Positions 1 through 7,123 of a stretch of DNA of 64,000 nucleotides are shown here, in pieces. Made by a program: the position numbers and the translations under genes. The stretch is taken from positions 93,236-157,235 of the forward strand of contig NZ_SRUU01000005.1 in assembly GCF_004791585.1 (NCBI RefSeq), given 5' to 3'. Every line of letters begins with the position of its first letter. Positions within the stretch are counted from its first letter, which is position 1. The notes beneath the pieces are model-generated. The model was not told the DNA's origin. It saw only the letters and a list, made by a program, of their open reading frames with translations, and did no database searches. The stretch comes from Mesorhizobium sp. M1C.F.Ca.ET.210.01.1.1. GTDB lineage: Bacteria > Pseudomonadota > Alphaproteobacteria > Rhizobiales > Rhizobiaceae.

Positions 1-263
1 AATATCCAGGCTTGCCCTTGCCGGAAAACCTGCTGCGCCCGGAACTCTGGGTAGCCGAGATCGTCTATTTCCCGCTCGAAACGGAACTCCTGCGCAGGGC
101 GCGCCATCTCGGCTGCCGCACCCTCGATGGCGGCGGCATGGCGGTCTTCCAGGCCGTCGAGGCGTTCCGCCTGTTCACCGGCGTGACGCCGGATCCCGAG
201 CGCATGCTGCGCCACTTTGGCGAACTCGGCTCGGCTGCGGTGAGGAGCGCAGCCGGAGCCTGA
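1..263 (+). CDS. Shikimate/quinate dehydrogenase, C-terminal part (cut by window edge)
   Basis: Only the last 86 residues are visible; the frame is open to the left edge, so the gene starts outside the window. The fragment has the C-terminal signature of shikimate dehydrogenases: a D/E-IVYFPLET stretch, then TLDGGGMAVFQAVEAF, where the Q lies in the helix that closes over the substrate. The family reduces 3-dehydroshikimate to shikimate, or interconverts quinate or shikimate with the dehydro forms, using NAD(P). The next gene, 39 bases downstream on the same strand, is a transporter of the family that includes the shikimate carrier ShiA, so a catabolic shikimate/quinate role is more likely than aromatic biosynthesis. 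That role is inferred; the catalytic N-terminal domain cannot be checked. Confidence 0.85.
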   Translation, partial: YPGLPLPENLLRPELWVAEIVYFPLETELLRRARHLGCRTLDGGGMAVFQAVEAFRLFTGVTPDPERMLRHFGELGSAAVRSAAGA

Positions 264-302
264 ACCATTGCAACCAAGAACCCACGACCGGAGGAGACGT
301 GA

Positions 303-1640
303 ATGGCGACTACAGGAGAATATTCATCAACATCACGGGCGCATAGCCTTGAATCCGCAGGGATCAAGGCGCCGAAGAAAGCCGCGCTCGCGAGCTGGAT
401 CGGAAGTGCCGTCGAATACTACGACTTTTTCATCTATGGCACGGCTGCGGCGCTGATCTTTCCGAAGATCTTCTTCTCGGCCGCCAACCCGCAGGCCGCC
501 GCCATCGCGTCGTTCGCCACTTTCGGCGTCGCCTACATCGCGCGGCCATTCGGTGCGATCGTTCTTGGCCATATCGGGGACAAGTTCGGCCGCAAGAGGG
601 TCCTGATGTTCACGCTGCTGCTGATGGGCTTCTCGACCTTCCTCATCGGCTGCCTGCCGACCTACGACCAGGCGGGCATACTGGCCCCGATATTCCTGGT
701 GCTGGCGCGTCTCCTCCAAGGTATCTCGGCTGCTGGCGAACAGGCTGGCGCGAACTCGATGACGCTGGAACATGCGCCGCCCCACCAACGGGCCTTCTTC
801 ACCAGCTTCACGCTGAGCGGTACGCAGGCGGGACTCATTCTCGCGACGCTTGTCTTTATCCCTGTCTCGAAATTGCCCGAGGCAGATCTCCTGTCTTGGG
901 GGTGGCGCATTCCCTTCTTTCTGAGCGCTTTGGTCGTTGCCGTCGGCTTCTGGGTGCGGCGGTCACTGCCGGAGACGCCGGTGTTTCTCGAAGAGGCGAA
1001 GAAACACGAGACCGCAAAGCTTCCGTTCGCCACCTTGGTCAAGGATTATTGGCCGGAGGTGCTGCGCATCATCTTCGCAGCGCTTATTTCGGTGGTCAGC
1101 ACGATCTTCAGCGTGTTCACGCTGTCCTACGCCGTCAACACGATCCATATCGATCGGGCGACGATGCTGACCGTCCTCGTCCTCGCCAATGTGGTGGCGC
1201 TTGCGGCCATTCCCGCCTGGGCGATGCTTGCCGATCGCGTTGGCCGTAAGCCCGTCTTCATCCTTGGCGCGCTCGGCTGTGCCGTGCTTATCTGGCCCTA
1301 TACCGGGGCGATCAGCCAGGCCAATCTCACGATGATATTCATTCTCGGTATCCTCTTGTCCGGCGTCGTCTACAGCGCCGCGAACGGCATCTGGCCGGCT
1401 CTCTATGGCGAGATGTTCGATACGCGGGTGCGCCTCTCCGGCATGGCGATCGGCACCCAGATCGGCTTCGCCCTTGGCGGGTTCGCGCCAACCATCAGCG
1501 CGGCGCTCCTCGGAGAGGGCCCCACTGGCTGGGTACCCGTCGCCGCCTTCACCACGGCGACGGCCATCATCGCGGCGCTGGCCGCCGCGACGGCACGCGA
1601 GACCTACAAGACACCCATGAACGAGCTCGGCCGAAAGTAG
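303..1640 (+). CDS. MFS transporter, metabolite:H+ symporter (MHS) family, shikimate-permease-like
   Basis: This 445-residue integral membrane protein has the twelve-helix layout of the major facilitator superfamily. The N-terminal SWIGSAVEYYDFFIYG segment is typical of the MHS family (ShiA, ProP, KgtP relatives). The GHIGDKFGRKRVL loop between helices 2 and 3 is the MFS motif A, and a second copy (MLADRVGRKPVF) follows in the C-terminal half. It should bring a carboxylated metabolite into the cytoplasm with protons. The ATG at 303 has a GGAGGAG purine stretch just upstream. It follows the dehydrogenase fragment closely and probably forms an operon with it, which makes shikimate or quinate the best substrate guess. 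The substrate is not provable from sequence. Confidence 0.85.
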   Translation: MATTGEYSSTSRAHSLESAGIKAPKKAALASWIGSAVEYYDFFIYGTAAALIFPKIFFSAANPQAAAIASFATFGVAYIARPFGAIVLGHIGDKFGRKRVLMFTLLLMGFSTFLIGCLPTYDQAGILAPIFLVLARLLQGISAAGEQAGANSMTLEHAPPHQRAFFTSFTLSGTQAGLILATLVFIPVSKLPEADLLSWGWRIPFFLSALVVAVGFWVRRSLPETPVFLEEAKKHETAKLPFATLVKDYWPEVLRIIFAALISVVSTIFSVFTLSYAVNTIHIDRATMLTVLVLANVVALAAIPAWAMLADRVGRKPVFILGALGCAVLIWPYTGAISQANLTMIFILGILLSGVVYSAANGIWPALYGEMFDTRVRLSGMAIGTQIGFALGGFAPTISAALLGEGPTGWVPVAAFTTATAIIAALAAATARETYKTPMNELGRK

Positions 1641-1653
1641 ATCGCGCTGTTGC

Positions 1654-1688
1654 GAAAGGGCAGGCGCCTTTGGCGCCCGCCCGTTTTC
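1654..1688. terminator. Bidirectional Rho-independent terminator between transporter and TetR gene
   Basis: An inverted repeat pairs GGGC-A-GGCGCC (1658-1668) with GGCGCC-C-GCCC (1672-1682) around a TTT loop, followed by TTTT at 1684 and preceded by AAA on the other side. It lies between the stop codons of two convergent genes, which is where a shared terminator is expected. Confidence 0.8.
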
Positions 1689-1718
1689 GAGCCCAACCGA
1701 GCCTGTTGCAATGCAGGC

Positions 1719-2378
1719 CTATGGCTTGCGGAGCAGGGCGATCACGGCGTCCGCGATCATCTTCTTGTGCCGTGCGCGCCGTTCCGGCTCGGCAAGGTCG
1801 ATTCCGAAGATCTCGCCGAATGTGTAGCGGTTGGCAACCCGGAAGAAACACAGCGCGCTGATTGCCATATGTACGTCGACCGCCTCAAGGTCATCACGGA
1901 AGGTGCCGGTCGCTTGGCCGCGCACGAGAATTCGGTCGATCACCTCGATGGCGCGCAGGTTGATCTGTTTGAGCGATGCCGTTTCGGCGAGGTGTTTGGC
2001 GTAATGAATGTTTTCGATCGCCACCAGACGCACAAACTCGACATGAGTGTCATCATACTCGAAGGTGTGCTCGATCAGATGACGGAGCGCCTCTTCGGGG
2101 TCGAAGGCATCCAGATTGAGGCCGGCCTCAATGGCGCGGACATCGGCATAGGCCTTCTCCAGCACCGCCAGATACAAGCCCTCCTTGCCACCGAAATAGT
2201 AGTAGATCATCCGCTTTGACGTGCGCGTGCGTTCAGCTATTGCGTCGACGCGCGCGCCGCTGAAGCCGAACTCGGCGAATTCCTCCGTCGCCACCGCCAG
2301 CAACTCCGCCTTCGTGCGCTCCGGATCATTCGTCCTGGTGCGCGCGGAGGGGTGCTTACGGGTTGGGACTGCTTCCAT
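1719..2378 (-). CDS. TetR/AcrR-family transcriptional regulator
   Basis: This 219-residue protein has an N-terminal TetR helix-turn-helix at roughly residues 20-65: FAEFGFSGARVDAIAERTRTSKRMIYYYFGGKEGLY matches the family pattern, including the conserved YYF-K-L segment. The rest is a helical ligand-binding and dimer domain. The family normally represses a neighbouring or its own promoter until a small ligand binds. It converges with the MHS transporter, so control of that operon is possible but unproven. A GTG at 2381 immediately precedes the chosen ATG and could be the start. No strong ribosome-binding site is seen at either. Confidence 0.85.
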   Translation of the reverse strand: MEAVPTRKHPSARTRTNDPERTKAELLAVATEEFAEFGFSGARVDAIAERTRTSKRMIYYYFGGKEGLYLAVLEKAYADVRAIEAGLNLDAFDPEEALRHLIEHTFEYDDTHVEFVRLVAIENIHYAKHLAETASLKQINLRAIEVIDRILVRGQATGTFRDDLEAVDVHMAISALCFFRVANRYTFGEIFGIDLAEPERRARHKKMIADAVIALLRKP

Positions 2379-2381
2379 CAC

Positions 2382-2731
2382 GAGGCCAATGCTGTTTGTC
2401 AGGCGGCGCTGACTTCAGATTTGCGGCGGTGTGGCAGATTCGACCGCAGCGCCCCACATGGAGAATAGCGTGTACGAACTTGTCCGTTCAAGCGAAGTCC
2501 TTCAATTGGCACAATTTTCAGTCATTCCTGCGGTTTGGTCCATCACCAAAATCAGATGGGTGGAGCGGCTCCCCCCGCTGCCGCGGACGGCATTCTGACG
2601 CTTGGAAAGGCTGCTGTCGCAGCGACCCCACGATGCAGGAGCCATTCAGGGAGGACATCGCTGGTCCATAGGCGACAGAAAGCATTGCCGCTTTTTGTTC
2701 AGCGTCATGCTCACCTTGTCCGCAGGTCTTC
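2382..2731. promoter_or_regulatory. 350-base noncoding gap with a possible TetR operator
   Basis: This gap lies upstream of the leftward TetR gene and downstream of the leftward peroxiredoxin gene, so it should hold the TetR promoter. A dyad at 2476-2492 (GAAC-N6-GTTC overlapping CTTG-N6-CAAG) lies about 100 bases from the TetR start and is a candidate autoregulatory operator. No credible gene is seen; the short open frames here have no homology-like features. Confidence 0.3.
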
Positions 2732-3412
2732 TTATTGGGCGACTTGGGACACGGCTGACATCAGCTCCTGCGGGCTTGGCGCCTTAAACATATACCGCCC
2801 TCCCTCTGGAACCTCCGTGAAGCTCCAGCGGACGATCCCCTGCCGATCCAGCAGGAACTGACCGATCAGTTGTCCGTGTCCCGTCGCCATCATCTGCTGG
2901 TCGGCTTCAGTCACTTCGTAGTGGTCGCTCTTATCGAGAATTTCGCCAGCCGCAATTGGATTCATGGGGCCGGGCAACTCGCTCGGCATGTCGACCCGCA
3001 TATCCATCACCGCTGCCATCGAGACCTTGTACGGCCAGTTCGTCTCGTTTTCGGTGAATTCGAGATTGGGCAGTCCGAAAGCGCGATGCGAAGCGCGTTC
3101 AGGGTCGGAGGCGGCAAGCAAATTCGGCATCGGGTGGTAGCGGAAATAGAGACGCGCCCGCTCGATCGGCGTGTTGACCACCGTCAGGCTCCCCACGCCC
3201 TTTTCGCGCAGCTCCGGAGCAAGCCGCGCCTGGGCGGCGATATGGCGTCGGCAAAATGCGCAATGCAGACCTCGGAACAGGCCGACCAGTACCGGTTTTT
3301 GTCCGCGAAAATCGTCAAGCGCGATCTTGCCTTCCTGGGTAATGGCGTCGAGTACCACGTTTGGTGCACGATCGCCCGGTTGAAGCGGCACCAAGTCACT
3401 ACGCGCGGACAT
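2732..3412 (-). CDS. Peroxiredoxin-like (AhpC/TSA fold) redoxin
   Basis: This 226-residue thioredoxin-fold protein has the active-site segment LFRGLHCAFCRRHI near residues 48-61, where the first cysteine is the likely peroxidatic residue and the second forms a CxxC pair. The upstream part (PGDRAPNVVLDAITQEGKIALDDFRG) is the usual start of AhpC/TSA domains. The start at 3412 is chosen because GGGAGG lies about eight bases before the ATG; the longer open frame extends into the neighbouring gene. It sits 19 bases downstream of the cyclase/ATPase gene on the same strand, so the two are probably co-transcribed. It probably reduces peroxides or acts as a disulfide oxidoreductase. The substrate is unknown. 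Confidence 0.8.
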   Translation of the reverse strand: MSARSDLVPLQPGDRAPNVVLDAITQEGKIALDDFRGQKPVLVGLFRGLHCAFCRRHIAAQARLAPELREKGVGSLTVVNTPIERARLYFRYHPMPNLLAASDPERASHRAFGLPNLEFTENETNWPYKVSMAAVMDMRVDMPSELPGPMNPIAAGEILDKSDHYEVTEADQQMMATGHGQLIGQFLLDRQGIVRWSFTEVPEGGRYMFKAPSPQELMSAVSQVAQ

Positions 3413-3431
3413 TTCCAACCTCCCACCCCGG

Positions 3432-6400
3432 CTAGTCGAGAAAGGGCAGCACCACGAGCGCTTCCGGGTCGAGCCCGTGCTGGGCGCATATACCCTGCGC
3501 CAGGGAAAAGTAGCGTTCGGCCTCGGCCAGATTGTCGAGGTCGAGATTGAGCGTTGCAAGACCATCATAGCACGGAAACAGCAGTTGGGGTTCGCCCGTT
3601 TCGCGGGCTACATCCAGTGCTTCCTGGAACAAGCCAACCGCCAGTTCCGGACGGCCATTGCACTGGTGGATCTGCCCAAGCACGATCAACGGCACCGGCA
3701 GGTGCTCGCGCTGGTCGAGCGCCCGGTCGATCTCGATGGCCTTCTCGGCGGCAGGCACGCCCTCCGTCGGGCAGCGATCCGTGAAGGTGCAACAGGCGAC
3801 CGCCAGATTGACGAGCAGGCGCGCCTGGAAACCCAAATCGCCAATATGGCGTGCCACTTCAAGACCGCGCCGGCAGACCTCCATCGCCTTTGCCGGATCG
3901 ATGGTCGTGTAAAGCACGCCGAGATTGGTGTAGCCGCGGCAGGCCGCGCCCAGCAGGCCGGCGGCTTCGGCCAATTCAATGCTACGCTCAACCTGGCTGA
4001 CGGCCTCACGGTTTCGCCCAAGGCGAGCCAACGCAACAGCCTTGGTATTGAGTGCCTCGGCGGTCACAAGAGTGGCATCTCGCCCTGCCTCGGAGGCATG
4101 CTCCGTTGTCAGGGCGCGTACGCAATCCAGCGCCGCGTCTGCCCATTTTGCCGCGAGCGCGTGATCTCCGCTGCGGAACGCCTGCCGGCCACGTTCTTGC
4201 CAGAGATGCGCCTGCTCGATTGGGGCATCCGCTCCATCGAGGAGCGCTGCCGCTTCAGCATAGCGGGCTTCTGCGTTGCCCCGCTTGCCGACATCCCAGA
4301 GCAGCCGACCGATCTTGCGCAAGACTCTTGCCGAAGCGACACGATCGGCCGACGCGCGGTATGCCTGCAGCACCGTCTCGTAGTGGTGGTGCGCGATGTC
4401 GCGGCGGCCTGCCGGGCCGCTCAAATCGGCAATGCGCTCCGCAATTGCCAGTTTGAGCGGTGTTTGCCCGATCGCGTCCAGCGCGGTCAGAGCTCGCTCG
4501 TAGAAACGAAGGGCGTCGTCGTTGGCATATATCATGCGCGCGCGATCGCCCGCCGCCTGCAGGTAATGCGCGCCCTTTTCCCGCTCGGCGCTCTGCGCGA
4601 AATGATGACCGAGCACGGTCAAATCCTCGAGCCGTTCCGGCTTGTCGCCGTACAGTTGCTCCAAGGCGGCACCGACCCGCCCGTGGATGTCGGTTCGGCG
4701 TTGCAGGAGCAGGTTCTGGTAGATCACGTCTTGCAGCAACGTTTGCGTAAAGCGGAAGCTTTGCGACGAGACCGAGCCTGATCCGGCAACTTCCTCGATG
4801 ATTTCGGCATCGCAAAGCAGTTCGCAGCCGGCTTCTAGGTGGCGGGGGTCGGCTGTCACGGTTTTCAGAAGTGTGGCATCGAAGCGCGGGCCGATTACAG
4901 CGGCTTCCTGGGCCAACCGGCGCACCTCCTGGGGCAGCCGGTCGACGCGAGCAAGCAACATTGCCTGGATAGTGGCGGGAATGCCAGTTGCGATTTCGCC
5001 TGCCGCAGTCCGCCATCGCTGGCCCTCGCGCATCAGCACACCACGGTCGATAAGGCCGCGAACGATCTCCTCTACAAAAAGCGGGTTGCCGCCCGCGCGC
5101 TCGAGGATCTGGTCGACAAGCCTTCCGGCGGAGCTTACCCAGCTGTCGCCGAAAAGCGCCGCCAGCAGGCTGCGCCCGTCAGCACTGTTGAGCGGCGAAA
5201 GCCTGAGCGCCGTGTGACTGACGCGGCTTGAGTCGAGCTGATCGTTGTCCGGCGCCGGACGATGCGTGACCAGCAACATCAACCGCGTGCGTTCCAGCCT
5301 GTCCATCACGAAACGCAGCGCCTCGAGCGACACGGCGTCGGCCCAGTGCAGGTCTTCGACGACAATCAACAGCGGCGACAACGCAAGCCGCCGTTCGACG
5401 ATCGTGCGGACCGCGTAGAGAATTTGCCGCCGCAGCTGCTCGGGCTCGACATGCTGCAAGGTGGCATCGGGGTCGCCAAGGCCAAGCACATGGTAGAGCA
5501 AAGGCATCAGCCGCGTCGCTTCCTCGCCCTGCAGGCCGAGATCGGTAAGCAAGCCCGCGAGCTTCTCCCGCATTTCGTCCCCGCTGTCGCTTTGCATCAT
5601 TCCGGCAGCGCTGCGCACCACCGCGCCCAAGGTGCCATATGATTGTTCGCCCAGCGGTGAGCAGGTGGCCTGCCGCACGGCGACGTTGCGAAAACGATCC
5701 TCGTCGCCGACGCGCGCGACGAATTCCTTCACCAGCCGCGATTTCCCGATACCGGCTTCTCCGACGAGGCGGACAAGTTGGGCCGAGCCGGCGCACGCCT
5801 GGTCAAGGCTCGCCAGCATCCTATTGAGCTCCGCACCACGACCTATGATCGGCGCACTGAGGCCGAGCGCCTCGAGCCCACGCGCTGCGCGCGGCGCCGC
5901 AAGCGGTGCATCCAATCGATGGACGAGCACGCTGCCGGCCTTGCCGCGAAGCGCGACATCACCCAGCGACTCATAGGAGAAGGCATGCCGGGTTAGCCTG
6001 TGGGTGAGCTCGCCCACCAGCACCTCACCCGGTGCGGCCAGCGATTGCAGGCGTTGCGCCGTGTTCACTGTGTCGCCGGTCACCGAATAGGATTTGGCGG
6101 TGCCGATGCCCAATCCTCCGGTAACGACCGGACCCGTGTTTATGCCGATGTGGAGCAGCAGAGGCGAACCGGAGTGAGGGGTGCGCTCGCCGAGCCGCGC
6201 CGTCCGGGCGATCATGTCGAGAGCGGCGCGAAGCGCGCGTTCCGGATCGTCCTCATGGGCGACCGGCGCACCGAACAAGGCGAGCAGTGCATCGCCGATG
6301 AATTTGTCGACGAAGCCACCGAAGCTTCGCACCGCCGCCGTCAATTCCTTGAACAGGTCGTTCTGCAGCGCTTGCATCACCTCTGGGTCGAGCTGCTCGC

Positions 6401-6731
6401 TGAGCGTCGTGAAGCCGCAAAGGTCGGCAAACAGCACCGTGACCGTCCGGCGATCGGCGTCAGAGACGGGTTGCGGCCCTTCTTCGCTTTCGATGTTCGA
6501 AAGCGGCGTCGCGGTTCGGGGAGGCGGCACGATGGTCCGGCTCGGTGTCGGAGCAGGCCGTGCGGCGGCCTTTGCGGGCGCACCGACGCTTGCCCCGCAT
6601 TTCGGACAGAACTCGAAATCGGGTGCGCAGAGGTAGCCGCAACTGGCGCATGGCACTGGCTGGCGCCTGCCACACCTCGGACAGAAGGCGTAACCGGCCT
6701 CAACCTCGAAACCACAGCCCGAACAGTCCAT
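3432..6731 (-). CDS. Zinc-ribbon / class III nucleotide cyclase / AAA ATPase / TPR protein
   Basis: This 1,099-residue cytoplasmic multidomain protein opens with two CxxC...CxxC zinc ribbons (residues 3-46). A class III cyclase domain follows (about 95-270), with metal-binding aspartates at D103 (FADLCGFT) and D147 (FIGDALLALFG). Next comes a large P-loop ATPase of the AAA_16/STAND type with Walker A GEAGIGKS at about 324-331 and a Walker-B-like LLIVVEDLHWAD. The C-terminal 350 residues are TPR-like helical repeats. This architecture is typical of alphaproteobacterial adenylate/guanylate-cyclase ATPases thought to sense signals through the TPR part. The zinc ribbons in front are less usual. 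A peroxiredoxin gene follows immediately, suggesting a redox link. Product (cAMP or cGMP) and input are unknown. Confidence 0.9.
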   Translation of the reverse strand: MDCSGCGFEVEAGYAFCPRCGRRQPVPCASCGYLCAPDFEFCPKCGASVGAPAKAAARPAPTPSRTIVPPPRTATPLSNIESEEGPQPVSDADRRTVTVLFADLCGFTTLSEQLDPEVMQALQNDLFKELTAAVRSFGGFVDKFIGDALLALFGAPVAHEDDPERALRAALDMIARTARLGERTPHSGSPLLLHIGINTGPVVTGGLGIGTAKSYSVTGDTVNTAQRLQSLAAPGEVLVGELTHRLTRHAFSYESLGDVALRGKAGSVLVHRLDAPLAAPRAARGLEALGLSAPIIGRGAELNRMLASLDQACAGSAQLVRLVGEAGIGKSRLVKEFVARVGDEDRFRNVAVRQATCSPLGEQSYGTLGAVVRSAAGMMQSDSGDEMREKLAGLLTDLGLQGEEATRLMPLLYHVLGLGDPDATLQHVEPEQLRRQILYAVRTIVERRLALSPLLIVVEDLHWADAVSLEALRFVMDRLERTRLMLLVTHRPAPDNDQLDSSRVSHTALRLSPLNSADGRSLLAALFGDSWVSSAGRLVDQILERAGGNPLFVEEIVRGLIDRGVLMREGQRWRTAAGEIATGIPATIQAMLLARVDRLPQEVRRLAQEAAVIGPRFDATLLKTVTADPRHLEAGCELLCDAEIIEEVAGSGSVSSQSFRFTQTLLQDVIYQNLLLQRRTDIHGRVGAALEQLYGDKPERLEDLTVLGHHFAQSAEREKGAHYLQAAGDRARMIYANDDALRFYERALTALDAIGQTPLKLAIAERIADLSGPAGRRDIAHHHYETVLQAYRASADRVASARVLRKIGRLLWDVGKRGNAEARYAEAAALLDGADAPIEQAHLWQERGRQAFRSGDHALAAKWADAALDCVRALTTEHASEAGRDATLVTAEALNTKAVALARLGRNREAVSQVERSIELAEAAGLLGAACRGYTNLGVLYTTIDPAKAMEVCRRGLEVARHIGDLGFQARLLVNLAVACCTFTDRCPTEGVPAAEKAIEIDRALDQREHLPVPLIVLGQIHQCNGRPELAVGLFQEALDVARETGEPQLLFPCYDGLATLNLDLDNLAEAERYFSLAQGICAQHGLDPEALVVLPFLD

Positions 6732-7123
6732 GGAACAGACCTCGCTAGCGGGCGTGACGGCGTGATGTCGCTACGCACTTCACGACCAGGTTGCGCACAA
6801 GGATGAACCGATAGCCGTCAACGGGCAAGCGGCAGCACAAAAGGGGTCTCGAGCGCAAATCGTGAGCCTCGGCGCAACGACCTCGGATCTCAGCCGTCGG
6901 GCATGAGCGCTGGCCGTTCAGCCTGTCTTCAAGTTCTCTTTGCCTGCCCCCAATTCGCCCCGATCTTGACAAAAGCATCGCTGCCATCCGATGCCGTCAT
7001 CCGTTTTGACATTCGCCGACTCTTGCCGAAGAAAACGAAAGCTCGATGATAGAGGACAATGCTGCCGCAGGCGCTGTGGTACCGATATTCAAAGCCGGAC
7101 GAAGCAGGCACGGGTAAGACGGC
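6732..7123. promoter_or_regulatory. 392-base divergent intergenic region
   Basis: This region separates the leftward cyclase/ATPase gene from the rightward fusion gene, so both promoters should be here. Two TTGACA hexamers on the plus strand (6966-6971 and 7006-7011) resemble -35 elements, but neither has a convincing -10 box at 16-18 bases. No gene is seen. Confidence 0.35.
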
